DNA of 64,000 nt from Sepiola atlantica (lineage: Eukaryota > Mollusca > Cephalopoda > Sepiida > Sepiolidae), in the NCBI GenBank assembly GCA_963556195.1, contig OY744525.1, forward strand, positions 22,385,218-22,449,217. Reading direction: 5' to 3'. This document shows positions 44,240 to 55,490 of the stretch, piece by piece; position 1 is the stretch's first letter, and each line of letters opens with the position of its first letter. Below the pieces are notes generated by a model. That model did not search any database. It was given only the letters and a program-made list of their open reading frames with translations, and was not told the DNA's origin. The position numbers and the translations under genes were made by a program.

Positions 44240-45279
44240 ATGGCTCCAATTTTAGACAAGCCCGGCTTCCTACATCAGAGACGAATTTCTTCGGCTTTAA
44301 TTATAAATATAATTAAAAAAAAGAAAGAAAAGTGAAGCCAATAACAAAAAGCAATATAAATTTAAAATTTAAAAAAAAACACTAAAAATCGTTCATATTT
44401 TCAGAGAGGATCTTGAATGACATTTCAGATAGATGGATGGTGAGTAAGGATGGTTTTGGTGAGAGACAAAAGTCCCCCCCCCTTTTTCCCTTCAAAACAT
44501 GATAAGGTAAGGATGGGTGTTGTTAAAACAAGGCAGATGGTGGGGATGTATGGGTTTAGCCACTTTAAATTTTCGAATTAAAAACATACATCTTTCAAAA
44601 AAGGGAAAGAAAAAGCGAATGGAGATAAAAAGAATTAGATTAAAAAGAGAAAAAACGTTTTATTTAAAAAAATAAAAAATAAAAATATTAAAAAAAAAAA
44701 AAAAATGGTGGAATCTATTGGCTGAAGTAATGACATTTTTTTGTGTGTATTTTCGTTTTACTTATTTTATGAAATGTTATTTGAAAAAGTTCTAAAAAAG
44801 ACAACCAAAACTTCATAAGAAAATAGAAAAAGGAATTTAAAAAATGTTTTTTAATGTATATTTTGTAATTTAAAAAAAATCTTTTCATTTTTTTTAAGGG
44901 GGTGTTTTAATTTTGGTGCAGGGCTCTGATTTGGGAGTCATTCAGTGTTTGAGTTCAAAGATAAAAAAAAAGTAGGAAGTAACGAGAGATAGATAGAAAG
45001 AGATAGAAAGAGAAAGAGAGAGAGAATTCTTTTTAGCAATTCCTTGATCTGTCAGAGTGTCTTACCTAGAAACATATCATTAAGCCTCAAGATTAATATC
45101 TGACATGTTAGTTTGAGAAGAGAGCACAATTTGAAGGGACGCCGGTAATGTTATTATAACTATTTATTACTCTTTAAAATTTCATATCCTTATAACATCT
45201 ATATGAGTATACACATACATACAGAAATCTGTATATGCACACATTTTAATCTCTATGACACAGGCACCCTAAAATATAC

Positions 45280-45322
<43 letters not shown>

Positions 45323-45548
45323 TATATGGATAGAATTGTGTGTAGCTTAGAATTAATCTTGTTTTAAAAATGGGATTCAGCGCCAAATCAGACACGCATA
45401 AGGCTTTCCATTTCTTTTAAAAACAACAAACAAAAAAATTCCGACCAGATTATTCCAGAGATGATTACAATGTGTCATTTACAATTATTCTGATATGAAA
45501 ATGGAGATATCTATATATCTAATATATCTATCTAATATCTATCTAATA

Positions 45549-45593
<45 letters not shown>

Positions 45594-45650
45594 TGTAGAT
45601 TTCAATTTTGTGTTGAGAATCTGAATAACAGAGCTCAATGTAATTTAAAC
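44240..45650. other. No gene seen; two (TA)n tracts
   Basis: A-rich DNA with homopolymers near 44690, GA repeats near 44985-45025, and (TA)n tracts at about 45283-45317 and 45553-45590. Confidence 0.5.
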
Positions 45651-45700
45651 AGAGCAAAACAGAATTATAAAAAGAAAAAACTATACACACATTAAGGTTG

Positions 45701-45749
45701 TACACATTATAACTTATTTCGACCCCTTAATTAGGTCTCCTCAGATGTA
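45701..45749 (-). ncRNA. Hammerhead ribozyme broken by insertion
   Basis: The minus strand keeps CTGAGGA (45744-45738), the GACC/GGTC stem II and GAAA (45720-45717), as in the right arm. The 5' strand of stem I is cut after five bases by the TA-MITE, so only a shortened stem I can form. Confidence 0.65.
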
Positions 45750-46133
45750 TGGGGTGGGCAAAAATAAGGGTCCTATTTTTAAAAATTCATAACTTTTTTT
45801 ATTTATTGATTTTTTTTGATTTTTTTTTAGAATAAGTAAAGGACCCCTTCCGAAGCAAGCATGAGCCGTATTAGCCCTAAGGAACGTACCCTCATTTAGA
45901 AAACATTATTTTTGCTTAAAAAACTCAAAACAGTGTAAAAAACAATACTTTAGTTTTTGTAAGTTTTAAGAAGTGTTTTTCGGCTAAAATTTGTTTTGTT
46001 TATTTCAAAAAATCTCGGAAGGGTCAGTCTACACACACATAAAGTTTGGTGAGTTTAACTTTTATTTTGTGGAAGTTATTCAAATTCAAGTTATTCAAAT
46101 TTAAAGATAGGACCCTTATTTTGGCCCACCCTG
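45750..46133. mobile_element. Tc1/mariner-type MITE, TA target
   Basis: A 384-bp element with inverted ends of about 27 bases: TGGGGTGGGCAAAAATAAGG at the left, and CAGGGTGGGCCAAAATAAGG on the minus strand of the right. TA lies at both sides (45748-45749, 46134-46135). The host palindrome, known from its other arm, confirms that one TA was duplicated. No transposase. Confidence 0.85.
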
Positions 46134-46170
46134 TATAAACAACCACGTCAAAAAACCATGTGATGTGGTT

Positions 46171-46227
46171 GTTTATACATCTGAGGAGACCTAATTAAGG
46201 GGTCGAAATAAGTTATAATGTGTACAA
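46171..46227 (+). ncRNA. Type I hammerhead ribozyme, complete
   Basis: Stem I pairs TATACAT (46174-46180) with ATGTGTA (46218-46224), seven pairs with one G-U. Box 1 is CTGAGGA (46181-46187). Stem II is GACC/GGTC with a 9-base loop. Box 2 is GAAA (46205-46208). Stem III is ATA/TAT with an AGT loop, then A46217 as the cleavage-site base (triplet ATA). All core positions are conserved. Confidence 0.8.
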
Positions 46228-46388
46228 CCTTAATGTGTGTATAGTTTTTTCTTTTTATAATTATATATATGTGATATTTACTGTATAGACACTTATATGA
46301 TAAAATATATGTATTTTGTTTCAGTATTTACTTCAACAGTGTTCAATACGCGAGTAGAGCTTAGTAGTATAAAAATATACTTACAGCA

Positions 46389-46451
46389 AGAAAGCTACAC
46401 AGAGACGTTTGTGTTTCATTAACAAAAGAAATCATCAGGCTAAATGCTTCC
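46389..46451 (-). ncRNA. Hammerhead-like motif
   Basis: The minus strand has CTGATGA (46438-46432), a weak TT/AA stem II around a pyrimidine loop, GAAA (46417-46414), AC/GT for stem III and a GTC triplet (46406-46404). GGAAGC and GCTTTC could pair farther out as stem I with an internal loop. The boxes are perfect; the stems are marginal. Confidence 0.45.
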
Positions 46452-46479
46452 AACCAATCATTACCTCCTCATTGGTTAT

Positions 46480-47750
46480 CTTCAACCAATAGTTTTTCGT
46501 CCATTTAAAAAAGACAACAAAAAAAAATTTTTGGGCTCTTCACTCCTAGTGGATTTAAAAAAAACAAACAATGGGTGACCTTGTTATGTCCCAGAGGAAT
46601 CGAGTCCTTAGTTTAGTCACACACACACACTTAATAACAGGAATACAACCTCACCCAAAATCTAACCCACTCACTGAAAAACAAACTACATCACACTATC
46701 ACCCCTAAATATGAATACATCATTGAAGCAGAGAAACATACAACATCCGTTATCAACAATTAATTTATTCTAAATAATACTTAGTTTACGATTAAGACCC
46801 ATATAAAATACAGTCCACCCCTATTGACTCGGTACTTTCTCCAAAAGGGACGCTTTAGTGAATTCACCGGAAAACGTTACGGTGGTCTTTGAACTCTGTT
46901 CATCAATTTGTTTTCATTTTCGTGAGTCGCTGATTTGGATGGGTTATAACGGCCTTTTCTAAACTGTAAAATGCCAATCCCCGTCAATGAAACCATGGTA
47001 CGTCTCTGAAATATGTAGCGTATAGTTTTTAAATAAATAATTTGTATTTTAGCTCTTACATTTTTGCGATCAAGCACTTTATTGATTTAATTTCTAACAT
47101 ACCTCGACGCACGAGAATATATAAATATATATATGAAATACCATTTCTCCGCTTTATCTCAAATTTGTCCTTTTTAAAATAATAAAAAAAGATTATCATT
47201 TTTTTGCAATTGCCCCTTTTATGGGCTGAGAAAGTCCAAACATTAGCTGAAAATATGTGATAAAATGCGGACCCCCTCTTCATCCCTTTACAAAAAAAAA
47301 GAAATTAATTGTTTGCATAATATTTGGAAGGAGTTCTCATTGTTTCCATATCACTTTGAATTCCTAAATGTTTCCAAATTAAAAGCAGCAGATATTTGCA
47401 AATTACATTAATAATGATTAAATATATATCCATGACTTTACAATTGGACTAAAGACCCAAAGGAAATTAGCTCCAAGTGATTAGCCTCAATTAATTTTCC
47501 TCTTGAGATTAAAAGTTTTTAAAAATGAAAGTCTCACCATTCGAAATGCAGCAGTGGTGAATACAATCATAATAACCCAACAAACATTTATATATGAAAA
47601 TCAGATTTTTTTTTTTTAATTGTGGAAGACTAATTGTAAAGATAACCGAGTTATCTCCCTTTGAATAATAACTACATCTAAAAGGTTTAGAATTGTATGC
47701 GAGGACGATCAAGACTAATAATAACCTATACTCTTGTATGCTTTTCCCAC
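46480..47750. other. No gene seen
   Basis: AT-rich, apparently unique. Reverse ORFs of 66-111 codons have no recognisable domains. Confidence 0.35.
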
Positions 47751-47753
47751 ACA

Positions 47754-48062
47754 CCGTGACTGTAGAATAAAAATGACACTTACCGACCGAATGCCTCCAA
47801 TTGGCGTTAACGTCACAGAAAAAGATTTTGTTTGAATAAAGCAATATTCATATAAGAAATATCCACTCGTGGACTATAGCAACCAATGAGAACGAACTTG
47901 CCCATCTAAGCATAATAGAGCATCCCAGCCTGTTTATACATCAACTCTCTGGCTTCTGATCTTTATTTAGTTCAAGCTGAACTGGTCAGCCAGTTGAGAC
48001 GTTTGTAATTTTCTATGGGGTAATCTTTCTAACCCCACCAGATGGCTCATAATATTGTTGAC
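47754..48062 (+). mobile_element. LTR-like repeat, copy 4
   Basis: TGTAGAATAAAAATGACACT, GAATAAAGCAATATTCATAT, CACTCGTGGACTATAGCAAC, CAATGAGAAC, CATAATAGAGCATCCCAGCC, TGTTTATACATCAAC and GAACTGGTCAGCCAG. Closer to copy 1 than to copies 2 and 3. Confidence 0.55.
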
Positions 48063-48419
48063 AGAAAACATCCGAGTCTCTTGTTGACACGTTTTAAGTA
48101 GTTGCTCAATAGATAGCAGCATCTCTCAGTAGTGGTGTTTGTCATAATGGATATATAGCAGTAGACACAGTTGTTTGTTCTCTTTCCTTGTAGCTGTAAT
48201 AATGTAGTAAGTAAAGTAGGTCGACCGTAGTAGAAGACGACCTGAATAGCAACAAATAGAAAAGAAAAAACCCCAACATACTTGCTTAATGCCGTCATAC
48301 ATATAAATGTTTCATCATTTTACAGCACTATAACGATACACATTACGTCAGCTTCTTGTTGCCGTTACCCAGAGGGACGAACAAAGAGAGCTTTAAAATA
48401 ATGTGCCCAATCCTCTCTG

Positions 48420-49125
48420 TTCATCTGCCAAGGAGAAAGACGTTTCTCTCTTCATCACTACTTGTCACTTTGGACTTCCTGTCCATGACGTCATATCCTG
48501 ACACGTCGCTCTAATACTATTTACAAACTTCTAATGGAATTTTCCACTACTCTGCTTACACTTAACCTTACGTGGAAAATACCATTTATTTGTGCACACT
48601 CAAGTCCAATATCGGTACAACATTATCCCAGTTTAATAATACCTCAACCAGCAGTGGCAATGTAATAGAGCTGCAATGAATTTTGTTCCTGAGATTAAAC
48701 ATTCAAGTTTTAGAAAACAGAAGAAATGGAACAAAAGAAGGGGGGAAACTATTAAGGTATGTAAGTAGTGTTGATAGCTTAAAAGTCTTTAAACAGCCTT
48801 TAAAGAAAGTCCCTTTTTCCTGCATAATTTAATATTTTTTCTTATTTACTTCCCCCTCTTTTTCTGTTATAACTTTTTATCAACAGCATCAACATGTTAA
48901 TTTTAAACCTACATATTGTAGCTATATTAGACCTGGTGAATAAAAATAGTGTTCAAAGCGATATTTTCCACATAAGGTTAAATTAAGCAGAGAAGTGGAA
49001 AATTCCGTTAGAAGTAAAGAGTTGAACTAGAGCTACGTGTACATGAAGTTGCATGATAGACAGAAAGTCAGCAGTGACACGTAGCGGTGAAAAGAGAAGT
49101 CTTTCTCCTTGGCCTGTCAGCTGAC
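48420..49125. repeat. Foldback repeat, 175-base arms
   Basis: The left arm (CAAGGAGAAAGACGTTTCTC, TAATGGAATTTTCCACT, CTTAACCTTACGTGGAAAAT) and right arm (ATATTTTCCACATAAGGTTA, AAGTGGAAAATTCCGTTA, GAAGTCTTTCTCCTTGG) are imperfect inverses around about 350 bases. No ORF or target duplication identified. Confidence 0.7.
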
Positions 49126-49315
49126 TGCGTTTGGATGACTTTTTTTTTTAAGCTCTGTCGTCAGTGTGTAAAACAGCAAAGAGCATGACGCCATTAAGCA
49201 AAGATGTTGTTGGCGTTTTTATTTTATTTTGTTATAAGGAAAGAGGAGATCGCCGTAACTTTAGCTGCTTCATAAGCACTACGACCACATTTACAACTAG
49301 ATAATACTATCCACT

Positions 49316-49547
49316 GGAAGGTGACGGTGGCTAAGTGGTAAACGACACAGACTGACAACCTGGGTGAACTAAGTTTGAATTCAGTTCGTTCCGCAGAAAC
49401 ATTTTCACTTAGGATGTTGGCAACCTTCACGAGGTCCCTCGGGTAGATACCCGATGTTTTTATAGAAAGAATTCTGACTAGAAACATATCGGGGAAACCA
49501 ATGCCAACAATAGAATCATCTGATTTATACGAAATGAATGAACACTA
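49316..49547 (+). mobile_element. tRNA-derived SINE (GTGACGGTGG family)
   Basis: GTGACGGTGGCTAAGTGG, then a decayed B box (CTAAGTTTGAATTCAGTT). The body and tail (GATGTTGGCAACCTTCACGA, ATACGAAATGAATGAAC) match the copy at 12605. Confidence 0.85.
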
Positions 49548-49679
49548 TCCATTCAGCAACTATTCATGTGTCAAAGAAAGGAACTTTTTTTTTCTGGGGA
49601 CTCGAAAAAGAATCCCCCTAGGCTTATTAGTACCACATAAAATTACAATGCTAATAAGTATATTTTGACTATTTCTTTT

Positions 49680-49840
49680 ATCGAATTTGCCTTCAACCTT
49701 CTTTGGGTGCATCAAGGAACCAACCTGAAGAAGGTTGGAGGTCACATCGGCCGAAACGTTTTGAGGACAACATCCCAAATAAGAATAGTAATCAGAATAA
49801 TCCAAATAATATGAAAAATAATCTAATTCTATGCAATGCT
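49680..49840 (+). repeat. Single arm of the GAAACGTTG family
   Basis: CCTGAAGAAGGTTGGAGGTC then ACATCGGCCGAAACGTTTTG and AAGAATAGTAATCAGAATAA. The CTGAAGA and GAAA boxes are intact. Confidence 0.6.
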
Positions 49841-50146
49841 GTGGATTCGGAGTCAGGTCCAATTTATTGCTGTGGGAGTTGGAATCAGTGAAAAAATTTT
49901 TAACTCTAACAAAAAAAAAAAAAAAGAAAAAAAAAAAAAAGGAATGGATATATTATGAAAGATGACCAAAATACAAAAGAATATCAAAATATTGATGTCG
50001 TTAAATGGAGTTTTTTTTGGAAACATTTAAGATTTTGATTTTTTTATTTGGGTATTTTTCATCATGTATTAGTTTTTTTTAAAAATTGAATTTAAAAAAA
50101 AAAAGATGAAAAACAAATGTTCGTTCTCTTTCAAATTAAAACATTA

Positions 50147-50149
<3 letters not shown>

Positions 50150-50200
<51 letters not shown>
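50150..50200. repeat. (TA)n microsatellite
   Basis: Uninterrupted TA tract of about 48 bases. Confidence 0.95.
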
Positions 50201-50201
<1 letters not shown>

Positions 50202-50334
50202 TATTTTGGTGATTACAACGTTCGTTGTTTTTGCTTACTACTACTATTTCGATTGTTTCACTCCCTGAGTGATTAAGATGCAGAAAATTGCATTATTAGT
50301 TGCCCTTCACTTTATAGGACGTATTTTTCGTTAA

Positions 50335-50620
50335 TATATATTTTTTTATTAATTTTATACGTACATAAAACATGAACACGTGTTTCTGGCTTACAGCCGT
50401 CATCAGCATGACTAACCGAAGGGAAATTAAATCTATTCATGCCAATAACATTGTGAAAGAGAAAAAACGAAAAGAAGGCTAGTCCGAATCAAGTATCGAT
50501 ATGTAAGAGGTATTGCTATATCGATACTTGATTCGGACTAGCCTTCTTTTTTTTTCGTTTTTTCCCTTTCACAATCTTATTGGCATGAATAGATTTTATT
50601 TCTCTTCAGTTTTTTTCTGC
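50335..50620. mobile_element. Hairpin element with consensus hammerhead
   Basis: Inverted arms at about 50415-50502 and 50518-50612 (AAGGCTAGTCCGAATCAAGT, ATCGATA and complement; GGCATGAATAGATT at the outer end). The loop is 15 bases. The left flank carries a hammerhead on the minus strand; the right end lacks the matching copy. Confidence 0.75.
50371..50410 (-). ncRNA. Type I hammerhead ribozyme, consensus core
   Basis: The minus strand has CTGATGA (50406-50400), the exact consensus. Stem II is GGCT/GCC with GTAA loop, box 2 is GAAA (50386-50383), stem III is AC/GT with an ACGT loop, and the cleavage triplet is GTT. Stem I pairs CATG with CATG immediately beside the core. Stem I is only four pairs, but all core positions are right. 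Confidence 0.75.
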
Positions 50621-50629
50621 AAATACTTA

Positions 50630-51230
50630 TTCTGGCTAAGAAAACTTTTAGTGTGGAGACATTTTCCTTTACTCAGATAAACAGATTAAAAGGAAAGTTA
50701 TCATGTGCAATTATACAGAGTTTCCACTCTTTAGTTATTAAAAATAATAAACGTTAATTACATCATGCCACTTCAAACCTGTTTATGTTTGTGTTTCTTG
50801 CTTCCTCATTAATTACACTTGATTTGTTCTTTTCTATTAGTGGATTAGCAAACTTTTTAAAACATTCTTTCACAAAATAATTTGATTACTCCCGGGCAAC
50901 GGCAGGTATCTACAGCTAGTAGTATATATAAATTATTCATAATGCGGGGATAAGGTATGTTGGGGTTGCTTTTATCCTAATATGTGTTGTCCCAGATCAC
51001 GTGATCACAGAGCAGTAACCGTTGATAGATTTAGTCCCATGGAAACTCATATAAAAAGTGTAACTCAGATGTTCACTTCCTCTTTCCGGTTTAATCCCCG
51101 ATGCAACAACATCATTGTTACATTGTCCAGACCAGTTCTGTAATGTGTGGTCGGTCTTCTCAGCAAACAGGACAGTTCTGTCAACGTGCCTCTACAAATC
51201 TCTTGATAAGTCCGTCTTTTCATCTTTCCA
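50630..51230. other. No gene supported
   Basis: Positions 51095-51230 have a minus-strand reading (HVDRTVLFAEKTDHTLQN) that may be a decayed transposase or reverse transcriptase; I cannot assign it. Confidence 0.3.
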
Positions 51231-51234
51231 CATG

Positions 51235-51535
51235 AAGTTGTTTGGTTATTTTGTTTTATGGCATATCAACTTTTTCGGGTTATTTAAAGCCTGGTAACAG
51301 TTTTTATGCCTCAAGTTCCATATATCTTCAAATATTTATTCATGGTGTTTCGTTTGGTTGTTTTGTAGAGGAAAATTGTTTTTGTTTTTGGCTTTGCAGA
51401 ACATGATTGAATTTTGTAAAGGGAAAGGAAAAAAAACCCAAAAACAATAACAAATGTTTGGTGCAATTTTAGTCAGGAAGCCAGTATCTTCAGACAGCCT
51501 GACCTGGTAGCACCAGTATGTACAAATTAGGAATA
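51235..51535 (+). mobile_element. Second copy of the 374-bp element
   Basis: GTTGTTTGGTTATTTTG, TATGGCATATCAAC, GGGTTATTTAAAGCC, TTTATTCATGGTGTTTCGTT, GAGGAAAATTGTTTTTG and TTCAGACAGCCTGACCTGGT align with 9729-10102. One of the two inner hairpin blocks is lost. Confidence 0.75.
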
Positions 51536-51539
51536 TTGA

Positions 51540-52255
51540 CATGCGTGCATATTTCGGTGTATTAGAAACAGAAAATAGAATTTATATTTTTATAAAAGTT
51601 TTATTAGACTGGAGCTGGACATCTTAAAATTGCAAGAGTTTAGGGTTAGGGTTAAGGTTCGAGAGTTAAGGCTATCGACTCCACATCCCGATTGTATATC
51701 CGATTCAGGAGTTTACCTTTAATATACTTAGATAAGTTATTGTCACTTCTCTTTCACACTAGATAAAATGTAAATATATTAATATCTTATATGATGTCTT
51801 ATACAACAGAGGTTGCTAAGAGAGGATAAACAACGGCTATAAATTCCGGTAGACATTGAGATTGTGTGTTTACTTGATTCTGCTGCATTCTTACCCCCTC
51901 CCCTGGGGGTGTCAGAAGATCTTCTAGTGTGTTAAAAAGAAGAAGAAAAAAAAAACGGATATGGAATACCAAAGATTCGCTCACGGCGTAGATGGCTGCT
52001 GTGACACTTGAGACTTGAAGATTTATCAATATAGCACTAACAATGAGCGCTAGAAAGGAGGTGTGTTCACAGTAGAGGTCATCCAGTGTAGAAAGGATAC
52101 CCCCCCTCCTTCAACTCACTCACTCATTCAACCCTCGAACCGAATCGAACCTTCTATGCGTTCATTGATGATCTAAATAATATCTATCAGATGTATAGAA
52201 ATCACATTGTTCTGTATTTCGAATGAAAGAAAAACAAACAAACAAACAAACAAAC
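51540..52255. other. No gene seen
   Basis: Contains a short TTAGGGTTAGGGTTAAGG motif at about 51640-51660 and a (AAAC)n tract near 52230. Confidence 0.4.
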
Positions 52256-52269
52256 ATTATTTGGGTTTG

Positions 52270-53470
52270 CACTTGAATATTTTTTGACATTGAATAATTT
52301 TTTTGAAATAAGGAACAAATTTTATGATATTGAATAATTTTTTTGAAATAAGGAACAAATTTTATGATATTGAATAATTTTTTTGAAATAAGGAACAAAT
52401 TTTATGATATTGAATAATTTTTTTGAAATAAGGAACAAATTTTATGATATTGAATAATTTTTTTGAAATAAGGAACAAATTTTATGATATTGAATAATTT
52501 TTTTGAAATAAGGAACAAATTTTATGATATTGAATAATTTTTTTGAAATAAGGAACAAATTTTATGATATTGAATAATTTTTTTGAAATAAGGAACAAAT
52601 TTTATGATATTGAATAATTTTTTTGAAATAAGGAACAAATTTTATGATATTGAATAATTTTTTTGAAATAAGGAACAAATTTTATGATATTGAATAATTT
52701 TTTTGAAATAAGGAACAAATTTTATGATATTGAATAATTTTTTTGAAATAAGGAACAAATTTTATGATATTGAATAATTTTTTTGAAATAAGGAACAAAT
52801 TTTATGATATTGAATAATTTTTTTGAAATAAGGAACAAATTTTATGATATTGAATAATTTTTTTGAAATAAGGAACAAATTTTATGATATTGAATAATTT
52901 TTTGAAATAAGGAACAAATTTTATTGACATTGAATAATTTTTTTGAAATAAGGAACAAATTTTATGATATTGAATAATTTTTTTGAAATAAGGAACAAAT
53001 TTTATGATATTGAATAATTTTTTTGAAATAAGGAACAAATTTTATTGACATTGAATAATTTTTTTGAAATAAGGAACAAATTTTATGATATTGAATAATT
53101 TTTTGAAATAAGGAACAAATTTTATGATATTGAATAATTTTTTGAAATAAAGAAACAAATTTTATGATATTGAATAATTTTTTTGAAATAAGGAACAAAT
53201 TTTAAGATATTGAATAATTTTTTTGAAATAAGGAACAAATTTTATGATATTGAATAATTTTTTTGAAATAAGGAACAAATTTTATTGACATTGAATAATT
53301 TTTTTGAAATAAGGAACAAATTTTATGATATTGAATAATTTTTTGAAATAAGGAACAAATTTTATGACATTGAATAATTTTTTTGAAATAAAGAAACAAA
53401 TTTTATGATATTGAATAATTTTTTTGAAATAAGGAACAAATTTTAAGATATTGAATAATTTTTTTGAATA
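52270..53470. repeat. 40-bp satellite array, about 30 copies
   Basis: The unit is TTTTATGATATTGAATAATT plus TTTTTGAAATAAGGAACAAA. The proximal 600 bases are almost invariant, while the distal part has TTGACATTG and AAGAAACAAA variants that recur about 241 bases apart. Reverse ORFs over it are artefacts. Confidence 0.97.
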
Positions 53471-53869
53471 TGAAATCGGTTAAAGGAGGTAACAGGAGCG
53501 GATCCAACAAGATGCCAACGGGCTACCCCATCACACCCCAGAAAGTTTCCGACATTTTTATTTCAAATATTTTTACGGGTGCATGGTTATATTAATGGAT
53601 ATCTATGCAGCCTATCTATCATGGTCATTTACAAATACTAATACTGTTGAGAAAGGTATGAACTCCAAGTCCCCGACCCCATTATGGGTAAAATAACAAC
53701 TTGTCTTTAATGAATTGTTTGTAATAAGTATTGTGTCGTTGCATTAATTAATCCCTAAAAAGCCATAAAAAAAAACTTTTTTGATATTATGTTTCAGAAT
53801 TTTTTTATATGAGCATTGATAATTTGGATTATTTGGATTGTTCAGAATATTTTTCAATTTAAAATACCA

Positions 53870-54720
53870 TTTGCCCCAATCTGTTACGCTTCAGTTACAA
53901 ATACATTTGCACCAGTCTGTTACGCTTCAGTTACAAATACCATTTGCACCAGTCTGTTACGCTTCAGTTACAAATACATTTGCACCAGTCTGTTACGCTT
54001 CAGTTACAAATACCATTTGCACCAGTCTGTTACGCTTCAGTTACAAATACCATTTGCACCAGTCTGTTACGCTTCAGTTACAAATACCATTTGCACCAGT
54101 CTGTTACGCTTCAGTTACAAATACCATTTGCACCAGTCTGTTACTCTTCAGTTACAAATACCATTTGCACCAGTCTGTTACGCTTCAGATACAAATACCA
54201 TTTGCACCAGTCTGTTACGCTTCAGTTACAAATACCATTTGCACCAGTCTGTTACTCTTCAGTTACAAATACCATTTGCACCAGTCTGTTACGCTTCAGT
54301 TACAAATACCATTTGCACCAGTCTGTTACGCTTCAGTTACAAATACCATTTGCATCAGTCTGTTACGCTTCAGTTACAAATACCATTTGCACCAGTCTGT
54401 TACGCTTCAGTTACAAATACCATTTGCACCAGTCTGTTACGCTTCAGTTACAAATACCATTTGCACCAGTCTGTTACGCTTCAGTTACAAATACCATTTG
54501 CACCAGTCTGTTACGCTTCAGTTACAAATACCATTTGCACCAGTCTGTTACGCTTCAGTTACAAATACCGTTTGCACCAGTCTGTTACGCTTCAGTTACA
54601 AATAGTATTTACAATAGTCTGTTATGCTTCAGTTTTAAATACCATTTGCACCAGTCTGTTACGCTTCAGTTACAAATAGTATTTACAATAGTCTGTTACG
54701 TTTCAGTTTTAAATACCATT
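53870..54720 (+). repeat. 37-bp satellite, array C
   Basis: About 23 units of CAGTCTGTTACGCTTCAGTT plus ACAAATACCATTTGCAC. Its 37-bp length, and about 27 of 37 positions shared with an edge unit of array A (CAGTCTGTCATACTTTAG then TTTGAAATAGCATTTTTAT), suggest a common origin. No frame contains a stop, giving three overlapping 255-287-codon ORFs that are not genes. Confidence 0.9.
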
Positions 54721-54724
54721 TTTA

Positions 54725-55480
54725 CGATAAATGTGAAGAGTGAATGAGCACATCTTAATACTCTCCCTTATCCTATAGATGTAATCAGTTAAAGAACTAA
54801 CATCTTTCGAAAATGATGAACTGACATGCCTTTCCCAACAAAAAAAACGTATGCATGACATGTGCTGATTTTAATACCAGAAATCCTATATTCAAAGCTC
54901 GGCGAAAAAAAATTTGTAAAAAAAAATTTGAAAAAAAAAAGAAAAAGTTAAGCCATCAAGTATTACCAAATAAATAACAAAAAAAGCAAAACATTTCTAT
55001 CTTAATTTAATTCTTTTTTTTTTTTTCAGAGTTATTTTTTATTTTTCTTACATTTTCTCGATTCAAAAATTCAGAAAATTAACAGTTGACCCAAAGAAAG
55101 AATGTACGAGTCGTTCGCATCTCTTTTCCAACCAACCTCGTTGAACAATGTGTGAAAAGACGATTTATATCCTTCGATGTATCTGGTGGTGGTGGGAGGT
55201 TGATAGGCTGGTTTTAGTTTAGACTTCGTTTTCTCAATTTAAATTAAAAAAATGTTCATGGCGAAACAATGAGTCAGGATTGAAAGGAAGAAATGTTAAA
55301 CTGTTTAAATAAAAATCAAGATAAAACAGAAGAAGTTATATATATATATATATATATTACACACACAAATGTGTGAATATATAGATTAGTGTATATGCAT
55401 ATGTGCGTGTTATATAAACAGACACATGCATGTACATACAAATATGCACACATATGCATATTCACACACATATTCTTCTA
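54725..55480. other. No gene seen
   Basis: A-rich DNA, then a short (TA)n at 55337-55358. Confidence 0.4.
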
Positions 55481-55490
55481 CAACATAATC

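Larger units (their letters stand above)
45654..46263. mobile_element. Palindromic hammerhead element with nested MITE
   Basis: The arms at 45654-45749 and 46174-46263 are inverted copies (TTAAGGTTGTACACATTATA, ACTTATTTCGACCCCTTAAT and complement). The centre of the ancestral palindrome (TAAACAACCAC to GTGGTTGTTTA) remains at 46136-46176. The left arm is split by a MITE at 45750-46133. Each arm encodes a hammerhead on its outward strand. Confidence 0.85.

Noticed and set aside
48430..48490. Hammerhead in the 48.4-kb foldback
   Set aside because: GAAAC and GTC are present on the minus strand but there is no room for stem II and box 1 begins with G.
53816..54747. Three overlapping plus-strand ORFs of 255-287 codons
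   Set aside because: A 37-bp tandem unit without stops in any frame produces all three; the translations are the same 37-residue periodic string in different phase.
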